A stretch of 64,000 nt of DNA from NCBI RefSeq assembly GCF_041734735.1, contig NC_134876.1, forward strand, positions 95,912,586-95,976,585, in the 5' to 3' direction. The first letter of the stretch is position 1; each line of letters starts with the position of its first letter. This DNA is from Babylonia areolata. Lineage: Eukaryota; Mollusca; Gastropoda; Neogastropoda; Buccinidae. Under the pieces are notes generated by a model. It saw only the letters and a program-made list of their open reading frames with translations. It had not been told where the DNA came from and ran no database searches. The position numbers and the translations under genes were made by a program. This document shows, piece after piece, positions 59,662 to 63,625 of this stretch.

Positions 59662-62600
59662 GTGTGTGTGTGTGTGTGTATGTGTGTGCGTGCGCGCGCT
59701 CTCTCATATGAGACATGCGAAAGTCTGTGCATGACAGGTTGTACTTTGTTGTAGTTGTGTGGGTGTGGGTGTTTACTGAGCTTAAAAACCATGACAAATG
59801 GTTGTTATGAATGTGCAATATGTAGGATGAATAATGTGCAATATGCAGGATGAATGTACAATATCATATGCCTAATGTTAACATTCATATTCTAAATATA
59901 TTTCTGTTAATCATTATGATGTAATAATTAATTGCAATGTTTTCAAAGTGAATATGTGAAATGCTTTTATTTGAGAATATATGTTTATTACTCCTGTTTA
60001 ATCAAGTAATCTGTGTGTGTGTAGTGGGTGGGGTGTGTGTGGGTGTGGGCGTGTGCTGATTACCTGGTTGTGTTTTTCCGCACCTGATGCAATTTATCTT
60101 TATTCTTATCTATTATAATAAATGTGCAATATAGTAGGCTATGCTCAAAATTATATTCAAAATAATGTTTCTTAATTCTTTCTGTTTTTACATTAAGAAT
60201 ACTAGTTATAACCCGCAATACCTGCAATATGCAGATTAATGTATGAAACAGTGAATGTGATATTTTTACATTTGAGTCTTCATTATATTCATAAAAGCTG
60301 TTGTTGACTTTTACAGTTATGGTCCCCATGTTGTTTACTTGTCTATGTTGTGATAATGCACCTGACCAAATTTCTGTAGTTGGAGATAATAAAGTTATTC
60401 TTATCTTATCTTACATTACAGATTACCAATATAACTTTAATTTATTTACTTCATTAGTGGTATCATTAAGTCACCATATTGCTAGGTACGACATTAGTGG
60501 TATCACTAAGTCACTATATTACTGGTATCATTAAGTGAAGTACTGTAATCACTAAGTTACTTTATAACTGGCCTCACTAAGTTCCTAACTCATGTTTCTT
60601 GTACCATGAAATCACTATATAACTGGCCTCACTAAGTCATTATGTTACTGGTACCACTAATCACTATGTGAGGTGGTGAAATGGCTGCAAGCCAGACTTA
60701 ACTGGTATACTGCCATTAGCATACACACCTTACTTCTGTTCTTGGTACACAGTCATTAACTACAACACTAAACTGAACTGGTATATTGTCATTAACAGTA
60801 ACACACACACCTTACTTCTGTTCTTGGTACTCAGTCATTAACTACAACACTAAACTGAACTGGTATATTGTCATTAACAGTAACACACACACACACACCT
60901 TACTTCTGTTCTTGGTACTCAGTCATTAACTACAACACTAAACTGAACTGGTATATTGTCATTAACAGTAACACACACACCTTACTTCTGTTCTTGGTAC
61001 TCAGTCATTAACTACAACACTAAACTAACTGGCATATTGTCATTAACAGTAACACACTAGTTCACTCTTGGAATCATAGGAGTGTCATCTCTCTCTCTCT
61101 CTCTCTGAGTGTAAGACTATGAATCAATGAATAATTAAAAAAAAAAAAAACCACCATAAATTTAAATATAAATATACTTATTTAGGTATGGGAAAAGACC
61201 TGTTATTTGGGAAAGCCTAGAGAGAGCCTATTCCATTTTTAAGAAATCAACAGTGCTGTTTTGGAAATGATGCCAATATTCATTTCATTAGCAAAGGATG
61301 ATGCTTGACCTTTCAATTTATATGCCAGACTTACCGCTGCTCCCTCTAAGTCTATCTTTCTTTCTGTGATGCAATCAATGGTGTGATGGCCTTGTACCTG
61401 GTTTTTGAGGTACTCTTTTACTTTACTTAGGATTTCAGATGTTCCCTGATGCAGATGGCTCATTGTTGCACTACAGGCAAGCCTGTCAGCTCGCTCATTT
61501 CCCTTAGAAAGGCTAAACACCTGCATGTCCAGGGCAGCATGATTATATCCATATATATGCTCTTAATCTTTTGTCTAGTTTGAGTAAAGCAGAGAAAAAA
61601 AAAGTGATGATGAAAGTAATGGTGAAAGTGATGGTCAAACTAAAGTGATGGTGAAAGTATCAATTGGTGAAAGCGATGGTGAAAGTTATCATGAAAGTGA
61701 TGGTGAAACTAAAGTGACAACGATGGTGAAAGTATCAACTGCTGAAAGTGGTGGTGAAAACGAAAGTAATGGTGAAACTAAAGTGACAGTTAAAGTGATG
61801 GTGAAATTATCAATTGGTGAAAGCGATGGTAAAACTTAAGCGATGGTAAAAGTGATGGTAAAACTTAAGTGATGGTGAAAGTGATGAAAGTGATGGTAAA
61901 ACTAAAGTGACAGTGATGGTGAAAGTATTAAAAGCGATGGTGAAAGTGATGGTAAAACTAAAGTGACAGTGAAGTGAAAATATCAATTGGTGAAAGCAAT
62001 GGTGAAACTGAAAGTGATGGTGAAACTAAAGTGATAGTGAAAGTGAAGGTGAAATTATCAATTGGTGAAAGTGATGGTGAAAGTGATGGTCAAACTAAAG
62101 TGATAGTGAAAATGATGGTGAAAGTATCAATTGGTGAAAGCGATGGTGAAACGAAAGTGATGGTGAAACTAAAGTGACAGTGATGGTGAAAGTATCAATT
62201 GGTGAAAGTGATGGTGAAAGTGATGGTGAAACTAAAGTGACAGTGAAAGTGATGGTTAAACTGAAAGTGATGGTAAAACTAAAGTGACAGTGATTGTGAA
62301 AATATCAACTGCTGAAAAGTGATGGTGAAAATGGAAGTGATGGTGAAACTAAAGTGACAGTGAAAGTGATGGTGAAAATGAAAGTGATGGTAAAACTAAA
62401 GTGAAAGTGATTGTGAAAATATCAACTGGTGAAAGTGATGGTGAAACTGAAAGTGATGGTGAAACTAAAGTGATAGTGAAAGTGATGGTGAAACTGAAAG
62501 TGATAGTGAAAGTGATGGTGAAACTGAAAGTGATGGTAAAACTAAAGTGACAGTGATTGTGAAAATATCTACTGGTGAAAGTGATGGTGAAACTGAAAGT

Positions 62601-62882
62601 GATGGTGAAACTAAAGTGATAGTGAAACTGAAAGTGATGGTGAAACTAAAGTGATAGTGAAAGTGATGGTGAAAGGATCAACTGGTGAAAGTGATGGTGA
62701 AACACTGAAAGCATACCTGAGGCAGAGCAGGGAGGCCTGGCCCCACAGCCCCTGACATCGGAATCGCCGTTGGCATGGCAACCATGTATGGCTGTGGTAC
62801 CACCATGGGTACAAATCCTGGGTACTGGTTCATGGTAACTGGCTCTCGCGTACTGTACTTTGTCTTCTCAATTCTTCGTGTT
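17139..62882 (-). CDS. HNRNPUL1: hnRNP U-like protein (HNRNPUL1-like), 13 exons, 5' end outside window
   Basis: The thirteen exons join with matching phases at all twelve junctions and give 1531 residues to a TGA at 17139-17141. Order: Met/Pro/Ala-rich linker (about 1-185) with SRKRPWGS, recalling SRKRPY of human HNRNPUL1; SPRY domain (about 190-370; GARATYGVCKGK, DPHVVRVGWSIDSSSF, GEEPWSFGYGGTGK, SFTKNGTWYGVA); P-loop kinase-like domain (about 405-600; Walker A [9 protein letters not shown] at about 411-419, [37 protein letters not shown]); then about 930 residues of disordered tail with polyQ, RGG-like and RD-rich runs. Human HNRNPUL1 has 856 residues in all, so this tail is unusually long. 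Family knowledge: these are nuclear RNA-binding proteins in mRNA processing and the DNA-damage response. MRVMG...RNY favours UL1 over HNRNPU. The SAP domain expected at the N-terminus is not in view. Confidence 0.93.
18061..18389. other. Intron, short repeats only
   Basis: AT-rich intron between exons 12 and 13. Imperfect repeats of CATTCATCCAGTATAC lie at about 18305-18385, just before the LINE. Confidence 0.5.
18390..19950 (+). mobile_element. CR1/L2-type LINE, 5' truncated, inactive
   Basis: Starts inside the reverse transcriptase (SCEFDPIPASVF) and continues with SATFDTIDHSVLLSHL, HGVPQGSVLGPVLF, and a catalytic box where the residue before ADDTQL is a stop codon (18980-18982). The C-terminal region follows (LQHLHWLPVSHRIKYKI, CNWNELPLLLRE, FKSGLKTHLFPK near 19795). 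It ends at a TTATTATTATTATTA-type tail near 19935-19950. At least three frame changes and several stops make it dead. It lies antisense to HNRNPUL in the last intron. The C-terminal pattern and 3' tail fit the CR1/L2 group. Confidence 0.9.
20108..21969 (-). CDS. HNRNPUL1: HNRNPUL exon 12 (giant Q/G/RGG/RD-rich exon)
   Basis: The acceptor is GCGTTACAG before ACC CCA GGC; the donor is AGGAG|GTGCGT. It is 1862 bases and encodes about 620 residues: TPGYGQQGPRPGQ, a likely NLS (SKRLKLDRG), Pro/Gly/Ala-rich sequence, eleven consecutive Gln (21085-21117), GGGG/RGG-like segments, then a long arginine-aspartate/glutamate alternation (about 20130-20400) and EPRQRRR. The RD/RE stretch resembles charged domains of splicing factors. 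There is no frame break. The mammalian protein has no equally long counterpart. Confidence 0.93.
21970..22607. other. Intron between HNRNPUL exons 11 and 12
   Basis: A short intron whose only recognised content is the antisense SINE at 22216-22505. The exon 12 acceptor region is CTGTAACGCACATAC-type on the plus strand. Confidence 0.6.
22216..22505 (-). mobile_element. tRNA-derived SINE (family A)
   Basis: Head at high coordinates on the minus strand: A-box-like GTGGCCGAGTGGTAAAGACG and B-box-like GGGTTGATTCC, then the body shared with 311-545 and 948-1047. It is interrupted less than the copy at 311-1047 and so shows what that element looked like before the insertion. Confidence 0.8.
22608..22689 (-). 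CDS. HNRNPUL1: HNRNPUL exon 11 (end of P-loop domain)
   Basis: The acceptor is GTCCACAG before GTATGTGAGAG. It completes Gln and encodes YVREGQEKRPPREEV, matching the QYNEEGRKAGPPPEKRF region after the human P-loop domain, and ends KKND. The donor is taken as GAT|GTGGGT because only this choice joins exon 12 in phase 0. A more usual-looking GTATAT four bases downstream would shift the frame and soon reach a stop. Confidence 0.85.
23160..23715. repeat. Minisatellite, about 55-bp unit, about ten copies
   Basis: Units carry AGATATCAGTAGTTTAA, GATGAGAGTAAGATGTCAAC and ACAATAAGAC with length variation. Confidence 0.85.
24021..24055 (-). mobile_element. SINE family A tail fragment
   Basis: CAGTTTCAGTTTCAAGGAAG resembles the tail end of family A as seen near 311-335. 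Only the end survives. Confidence 0.4.
25175..25590. repeat. G-rich minisatellite, 43-bp unit, about nine copies
   Basis: Units contain GGACTGAAGAGAGGGGAGTG and AAAGAGGGGGGTGGGGGTGG. Each unit has several runs of three or more G on the plus strand, so G-quadruplex folding is plausible. In the HNRNPUL transcript the array is C-rich. Apparent Pro/Ser proteins on the minus strand are artefacts of the repeat. Confidence 0.93.
25800..26135. repeat. Minisatellite, GAGCTGATGGAAGACTGAAG units
   Basis: About eight units of roughly 40 bases with variable GA runs (GAGAGAGA) and CTTAGAGACTGTGTG. Confidence 0.85.
26500..26660. repeat. Minisatellite, about 36-bp unit, four to five copies
   Basis: Units read ACATAAAACCAAATGAACAC then AATCATATGACTCGG. 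Confidence 0.8.
27065..27640. repeat. Minisatellite, 66-bp unit, about nine copies
   Basis: Very homogeneous units (GGATTCTGCTTCCATCATCT, ACACCTACCTAATTACACAA, CTTATATACATGTATTATCA). The unit is 22 codons, so long frames stay open across it in more than one frame. I treat these as non-coding. Confidence 0.93.
27870..27912. repeat. GA microsatellite
   Basis: About 19 GA dinucleotides. A similar run of about 15 lies at 31259-31288. Confidence 0.9.
28790..29225. repeat. Minisatellite, about 24-bp unit
   Basis: Units read AGGATGACAGGAAACAGAAC then CTAA, with insertions of AGAAAC. About 18 units. Confidence 0.88.
29800..30690. repeat. Minisatellite, 31-32-bp unit, about 28 copies
   Basis: Units read GACACACTGGCTTTACACAC then ATCTCATTCCTT with frequent single changes. 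Confidence 0.92.
31455..31765. repeat. Minisatellite, AGCAAGGTCACAAAGTAGCT units
   Basis: About five units of two lengths, with or without ATGGGGTGGGGGACAGAGAG. Confidence 0.82.
33335..33585. repeat. Minisatellite, 41-bp unit, six copies
   Basis: Units read CATTGTCTTCTTTATCCAGA then TACACTGGCATATCAAGTGGA. Two unit types (CAGATACACT and CACATTCACT) largely alternate. Confidence 0.88.
34405..34456. other. Perfect 14-base inverted repeat next to the exon 10 donor
   Basis: CAGTCTCTAAAGGC at 34405-34418 pairs with GCCTTTAGAGACTG at 34443-34456 across 24 bases. In the HNRNPUL transcript the hairpin begins 17 bases into the intron after the exon 10 donor GTAAGT. Confidence 0.85.
34474..34606 (-). 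CDS. HNRNPUL1: HNRNPUL exon 10 (P-loop domain, C-terminal part)
   Basis: The acceptor is CTGGCTTCAG before GCAAGGTTG; the donor is GAGCA|GTAAGT. It encodes [20 protein letters not shown] then DFIELPRDKVVALVEQ, aligning with [20 protein letters not shown] and LFIELQREEADKLVRQ of human HNRNPUL1. Phase runs from 1 to 2, consistent with both neighbours. Confidence 0.95.
34618..35125. repeat. Minisatellite beside the exon 10 acceptor
   Basis: About ten units of roughly 47 bases (GAAGACATGACATGGAACAG, CATCACCTTTCTCACTCACA). It starts about 12 bases from the exon but does not include the AG itself, unlike the junction arrays at exons 5, 6 and 8. Confidence 0.88.
36378..36520. repeat. Direct duplication, about 65 bp
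   Basis: CCAAAGTTGGCATGGCAGAT to CATTTTACATCAAT occurs twice in tandem with near identity. Confidence 0.85.
36710..36880. repeat. Minisatellite, about 38-bp unit, four copies
   Basis: Units read GACATGTGAAGTGGAATGAA then CAGACCTTTTATGTACA. Confidence 0.8.
36985..37145. repeat. Minisatellite, 51-bp unit, three copies
   Basis: Units read GACACTTACAGCACCAAACT, GCCATAACCCAAAAGAAGCA, AAGTCTTCTCT. Confidence 0.88.
37345..37430 (+). mobile_element. Solo 3' end of the APE-type LINE
   Basis: Matches the last 86 bases of the LINE at 3480-7376: the final codons GLFSYMRTHTDG and stop, then AAGCCTGCCTGCCTACTC and ATCATCA. In this copy CCGACGGAT and ATCCGTCGG form a 9-base stem across 18 bases. A severely 5'-truncated insertion. 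Confidence 0.8.
38017..38640. repeat. Minisatellite, 70-bp unit, nine copies
   Basis: Units read GTGTGCGATTGAAAGTGTTT, ATTTTACCACAGAGGACTGA, CATGATGACGCACTTTACAG, GACGAAAC. The 70-base register is kept exactly from 38031 through 38171 and beyond. Confidence 0.92.
39240..40870. repeat. Minisatellite, 34-bp unit, about 45 copies
   Basis: Units read TCTCCCTTTTAAACAACACA then CAACTGAAGACATA with indels. It is the largest array of intron 9. Confidence 0.92.
42071..42235 (-). CDS. HNRNPUL1: HNRNPUL exon 9 (ILDQTNV exon)
   Basis: The acceptor is TTTTCAG before GAAGTAGACGG; the donor is GATG|GTAAGT. It encodes [20 protein letters not shown] then RKMKNFRGFYRVGAVLQPED, matching [20 protein letters not shown] and [20 protein letters not shown] of human HNRNPUL1. 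ILDQTNV is the Walker B-like strand of the kinase-like fold. Confidence 0.95.
42445..42545 (-). mobile_element. tRNA-derived SINE head (family D), antisense
   Basis: On the minus strand GGTGGTTAGATCACTGGACT, GGGTCCTGGGTTCCAACC and GCACCTGGTGGATAAAGGGT match the head of the SINE at 44712-45095 (GAGTGGTTACAGCATTGGAC, GGGTCCCGGGTTCAAATC, TGCCTGGTGGGTAAAGGGT). Confidence 0.65.
42735..43010. repeat. Array copied from the exon 8 donor junction (four intronic units)
   Basis: The key CACTTGGTGGCTTTCTC occurs at about 42781, 42845, 42909 and 42969, and in the exon itself at 43034. On the transcript strand each unit repeats the last 35-40 coding bases of exon 8 (KATKCLNKLFEV region) plus a 5' splice site such as GTG|GGTAAGT or GTG|GGTGAGT. 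Unit about 64 bases. Confidence 0.9.
43011..43227 (-). CDS. HNRNPUL1: HNRNPUL exon 8 (Walker A exon)
   Basis: The acceptor is GATGTGCAG before ATGATCATG; the donor is GTGG|GTGAGT. It encodes [20 protein letters not shown], then [20 protein letters not shown] and RNYHGRWEVLIEKATKCLNK, matching human ILMMVGLPAAGKTTWAIK and [29 protein letters not shown] is an intact P-loop. Both ends abut tandem copies of their own splice junctions. Confidence 0.96.
43228..43830. repeat. Array copied from the exon 8 acceptor junction (about nine units)
   Basis: Units of about 62-80 bases contain CATTCTGGTCATCTGCACAC. On the transcript strand this reads GTGTGCAG|ATGACCAG, a copy of the true acceptor GATGTGCAG|ATGATCATG. 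The unit near 43561-43570 even keeps ATGATCATGATG after the AG, matching the exon start. Confidence 0.88.
44095..44292 (+). mobile_element. CR1/L2-type LINE 3' end
   Basis: TTTTCAAGTCTGGCCTTAAA to GCCAAATTAATATTCACTAT matches the 3' end of the LINE at 18390-19950 (FKSGLKT codons, then GCGCACAAGACTCTGTGCCA-type tail). 5'-truncated copy. Confidence 0.75.
44318..44447 (-). CDS. HNRNPUL1: HNRNPUL exon 7 (SPRY to P-loop link)
   Basis: The acceptor is TGTTGCAG before AGTGAAGGTG; the donor is GCGAG|GTCAGA. It encodes VKVNFGQMDAWFPPPQGFAY then IGQLPLSDRVRGMKSPERKA and DCE, matching VEFNFGQ...GFTFIQHLPLSERIRG and KAECE in human. It completes the SPRY fold and leads into the P-loop domain. Confidence 0.95.
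44712..45095 (+). mobile_element. tRNA-derived SINE (family D), near full length
   Basis: A box TAGCCGAGTGGTTACAGC, B box GGGTTCAAATC, body with GGTGCCTGGTGGGTAAAGGG, ATGTGTATACGCAAGCAGAA and TATGGCTGCCTACATGGCGG, and an A-rich GAAGAAGAAGAAGATT tail. It is not a functional tRNA gene: no clean acceptor stem closes around the boxes. Confidence 0.78.
45120..46185. repeat. Array copied from the exon 6 donor junction (about 21 units)
   Basis: Units of 47 or 54 bases (CCCATGTTACCAATCCTATC, AGCCATGGATCACGTACATG, CAGTGTCTGTCCCT). On the transcript strand the longer units carry TGCAT|GTACGTGATC, a copy of the true donor TGCAA|GTACGTGATC of exon 6. Apparent protein repeats across the array are artefacts. 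Confidence 0.9.
46186..46435 (-). CDS. HNRNPUL1: HNRNPUL exon 6 (SPRY core)
   Basis: The acceptor is ATGCACAG before GTGAGGAGCC; the donor is TGCAA|GTACGT. It encodes EEPWSFGYGGTGKFSTNCRF, then FGAGDVIGAMLDLDSRPASI and SFTKNGTWYGVAIPLHGFPV, matching [20 protein letters not shown] and ELSFTKNGKWMGIAF of human HNRNPUL1. The first bases make the acceptor AG|GTGAGG, which itself looks like a donor. Both ends abut junction-copy arrays. Confidence 0.96.
46436..46925. repeat. Array copied from the exon 6 acceptor junction (about 13 units)
   Basis: 38-base units, CTCACCTGTGCATTCATAGT then CACTGTAATGACTTTTCC. On the transcript strand each unit gives ATGAATGCACAG|GTGAGG, identical over this stretch to the real acceptor apart from one base in the nearest unit. 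Confidence 0.92.
47030..48512. repeat. Array copied from the exon 5 coding end and donor (about 43 units)
   Basis: 34-base units. On the transcript strand each is ATGGTCCATTGATTCCTCGT then CTTTCCAGTTAG|GT. Positions 48513-48546 inside exon 5 are the same unit with GG in place of GT at its start, and there they encode the conserved WSIDSSSFQLG. Many units contain small changes such as GATGAGG for GACAAAG. Confidence 0.95.
48513..48633 (-). CDS. HNRNPUL1: HNRNPUL exon 5 (SPRY, DPHVVRVGWS)
   Basis: The acceptor is TGTGTGCAG before GTGTACTACG; the donor is GTTAG|GTATGG. It encodes VYYEVHILEHLPVDFGDDHQ then EMDPHVVRVGWSIDSSSFQL, matching VCFEMKINEEISVKHLP and [20 protein letters not shown] of human HNRNPUL1. 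Continuing past the donor would hit TGA (plus 48499-48501) within five codons. Confidence 0.96.
48634..48735. repeat. Array copied from the exon 5 acceptor junction (three units)
   Basis: 34-base units, GTACACCTGAACACACATTA then TAGTTATAGCCATG. On the transcript strand each reads TGTGTTCAG|GTGTAC, copying the acceptor TGTGTGCAG|GTGTAC of exon 5 together with its first six coding bases. Confidence 0.88.
48736..50169. other. HNRNPUL intron 4 remainder
   Basis: Contains an A run of about 35 bases at 49291-49325, which may mark the tail of a retroposed sequence, and a 16-base palindrome at 50023-50038. No gene seen. Confidence 0.5.
50023..50038. other. 16-base perfect palindrome with two TGACGTC motifs
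   Basis: GACGTCAGCTGACGTC is its own reverse complement. It contains CRE-like TGACGTC on each strand and a central CAGCTG. A related GGACGTCAGTGGATGTC lies about 50 bases upstream, which suggests the end of a MITE-like repeat rather than a promoter. Confidence 0.7.
50170..50257 (-). CDS. HNRNPUL1: HNRNPUL exon 4 (SPRY start)
   Basis: The acceptor is CCTTTCAG before TTGTGGTGC; the donor is GGAAAG|GTATGC. It encodes CGAQVMLDPPGFCFTWAGAR then ATYGVCKGK, matching [20 protein letters not shown] and GVRRGR in human. No tandem array touches this exon. Confidence 0.94.
50258..55348. other. HNRNPUL intron 3, 5.1 kb
   Basis: Mainly AT-rich sequence. A GT microsatellite lies at 54204-54238 and a T run at about 53428-53450. 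The only coding-like content is the candidate plus-strand pair at 52998-53201 and 53732-53887. No tandem arrays of note, unlike neighbouring introns. Confidence 0.5.
52998..53887 (+). CDS. Candidate two-exon fragment in the intron, unknown protein
   Basis: A basic stretch (PEFGKKKYSQIQSDRKSRGQ, KAKERKRKADRG) runs to a good donor at 53202 (CTCG|GTATGTG). In matching phase 0, an acceptor TTATGTTGCAG at 53731 opens VLEVVQNEGHVHVQFIVQYQ then PGPFCLDRPRDGTTW and a stop at 53885-53887. I do not recognise the protein. A host gene nested in the intron or a decayed transposon protein are both possible. No start codon is certain and the upstream frame is closed at 52995. Confidence 0.25.
55349..55474 (-). 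CDS. HNRNPUL1: HNRNPUL exon 3 (acidic lead-in to SPRY)
   Basis: The acceptor is GCTATTTCAG before TGGTCGTTTTG; the donor is GATGG|GTAGGT. It encodes GRFDNRWQSNPEQDVEESNI then DDSVCVLDHFNSDLNLVIDP and DG, comparable to [20 protein letters not shown] upstream of SPRY in human HNRNPUL1. Phase 2 at both ends. Confidence 0.92.
55590..56923. repeat. Array copied from the exon 2 donor junction (about 22 units, split by a LINE tail)
   Basis: Units of about 48-50 bases (CCTTTCCCCAACACTGAAGA, AACAGACAGAAGAGAGACATAC). On the transcript strand units near the exon read GGAAAGG|GTATGTCTCTC, copying the true donor GCAAGGG|GTATGTCTCTC of exon 2. A LINE tail is inserted at 55691-55940. Confidence 0.9.
55691..55940 (-). 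mobile_element. CR1/L2-type LINE 3' end, antisense
   Basis: Begins with AATAATAATAATAATTG (the reverse of the ATT tail) and matches, in reverse, 19700-19945 of the LINE at 18390-19950, including the CNWNELPL codons. It lies inside the exon 2 donor array, whose units continue on both sides. Confidence 0.85.
56924..57258 (-). CDS. HNRNPUL1: HNRNPUL exon 2 (Ala/Gln/Met/Gly-rich linker)
   Basis: The acceptor is CACCCCCAG before GTGGCAGCG; the donor is AAGGG|GTATGT. It encodes VAAAHVAGAPVVTSSVVTAP, then degenerate repeats of QGMGQLAAQGMGHLA, then AIDSRKRPWGSGDMDKGKG. The SRKRPW motif resembles SRKRPYEE between SAP and SPRY in human HNRNPUL1. Linker sequence is otherwise unconserved. Confidence 0.9.
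57259..57534. repeat. Degenerate TATCACTAAGT repeats, left of the LINE
   Basis: CAGCCAAACTGAACTGGTGC-type units begin about 20 bases from the exon 2 acceptor. Short units of GGTATCACTAAGTTACTAC follow and resume at 60440 beyond the LINE. Confidence 0.75.
57658..58727 (-). mobile_element. LINE 3' portion inserted antisense into the 57535-60415 LINE
   Basis: The low end reads TTCAATTCAATTCAAAAACA, the reverse of a TTGAA-rich 3' tail. On the minus strand the high end encodes TYYPYGAMCLGGNLTKHDKY then RLEKVIRKAGGVVGKRQDTF and a SFIPSVIRAHN-type end, a LINE C-terminus. CA and C runs lie between. The host LINE coding resumes directly on the far side. Confidence 0.8.
59584..59698. repeat. GT microsatellite
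   Basis: About 50 GT units with interruptions, in the 3' part of the LINE. Other GT/CA runs lie at 54204-54238 and 58009-58038. Confidence 0.95.
60440..60665. repeat. Degenerate TATCACTAAGT repeats, right of the LINE
   Basis: Continuation of the short units seen at 57330-57530, for example GGTATCACTAAGTCACTATA. Confidence 0.75.
60690..61060. repeat. Minisatellite, about 83-bp unit, four copies
   Basis: Units read AACTGGTATATTGTCATTAA, CAGTAACACACACACCTTAC, TTCTGTTCTTGGTACTCAGT, CATTAACTACAACACTAAACTG. Confidence 0.88.
61235..61560 (-). mobile_element. RNase H-end fragment of a LINE-like retroelement
   Basis: On the minus strand: KGNERADRLACSATMSHLHQ, then SKVKEYLKNQVQGHHTIDCI and NEMNIGIISKTALL. 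GNERADRLA is the conserved last motif of RNase H domains, and the following region resembles ends of RNase H-bearing elements common in molluscs. Only this end survives. Confidence 0.6.
61600..62716. repeat. GAAAGTGATGGT array abutting the exon 1 donor
   Basis: About 1.1 kb of 12-base (GAAAGTGATGGT) and longer units (GAAACTAAAGTGACAGTGAT, GAAAGTATCAATTGGTGAAA). It reaches the donor of the exon at 62717 within a few bases, but units do not clearly include the GT itself. Confidence 0.9.
62717..62882 (-). CDS. HNRNPUL1: HNRNPUL exon 1 in view (linker between SAP and SPRY)
   Basis: The acceptor is GCTTTCTTCTAG before AACACGAAG; the donor is CTCAG|GTATGC. It encodes TRRIEKTKYSTREPVTMNQY, then PGFVPMVVPQPYMVAMPTAI and PMSGAVGPGLPALPQ. 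A Pro/Met/Val-rich linker without a known domain. Phase 0 at the donor fits exon 2. It is an internal exon, so the true start lies beyond 64000. Confidence 0.8.
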
Positions 62883-63182
62883 CTAGAAGAAAGCAGTCAT
62901 CCATGGTCTCAACAAAGGTTTCTTCAATACCAGTTTACAACACTGTTGGTCTGTCCTGCCACAAAGCACAGAGAGACAGATAGACAGACAGAAAAACAGA
63001 GTGACACAGACAGACAGACAAAGAGACCGACAGAGAGGGATGTGGGAGAGAGGTGTGCTGTGATCATAATGGATCAGTTGTCAGACTGTGTTTACACTTG
63101 CAGTGAAAACATGTTTGTTGTTTCTTTCTTTCTCTGTCTCTCTGCCCTTCAGGAACTTCATCAAGTTGATGGTCTACTATCT
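62883..63182. other. Intron, nothing recognised
   Basis: Short GACA-rich runs (about 62975-63035). No gene or RNA recognised. Confidence 0.5.
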
Positions 63183-63625
63183 TAGAATATGTCTTTATTA
63201 CCAAGTGTACCGGGGTCACAAGGAATATTGGGGGGGATAGTACATAACAAGATACAAGTATAAATCGAAAATCATACACAAACACAGATACAGTAGAAAT
63301 TAGGATACATACAAGTGCATATCAATATAAAAACTTGTGCATATTCACACATGCACGCACTGCACACACACACACATGTTTGAACAGAAGCTGCATATTA
63401 CATGTGGATGTGGCAGATGACTAGATCTTTCGGTAGATGGTTGTTGGTTGCACAATTCTATTTATCACACTGGATTTGTTCGAGAGACAGGACACTGACT
63501 GCTTTGGGGGAAAAGCTATTGGCGAAGCGACTGTCTCGTGTGTTCACCATTACAAAACTCTGAAATGACTGTGTCTGAAGGCAACTCAGAAAAGAAATAT
63601 ATATGGTTCCTAAACCCTTTGACTT
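63183..63625 (-). mobile_element. LINE 3' end, antisense
   Basis: On the minus strand the frame TRDSRFANSFSPKAVSVLSL and stop resembles the conserved LINE C-terminus (R-x-x-x-x-SF-P-AV-x-L). The low end reads, reversed, CACTTGGTAATAAAGAC, a likely 3' end. Confidence 0.55.

Larger units (their letters stand above)
57535..60415 (+). mobile_element. Rex1/CR1-like LINE, 5' truncated, carrying a nested antisense LINE
   Basis: The RT begins with RILFVDFSSAFNTIQPHLLA (57555-57650), is interrupted at about 57658-58727, and resumes with IVSFLLDRTQSVRFHSAQSS, GTVLSPVLLTLYANDC and YSDDSAIEDL. Remnants of KLTFDRNVDSIHKKC type follow. The C-terminus has HSLVKYYELLPSGRRYRVEI (59460-59525), then a GT microsatellite and a 3' UTR ending TTATCTTATCTTA. 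Multiple stops and frame changes between 58950 and 59380 make it dead. Confidence 0.85.

Noticed and set aside
61235-61560. Retroviral RNase H
   Set aside because: Only the end motif GNERADRLA is present, followed by a tail like RNase H-bearing LINEs. No other retroviral part is nearby.
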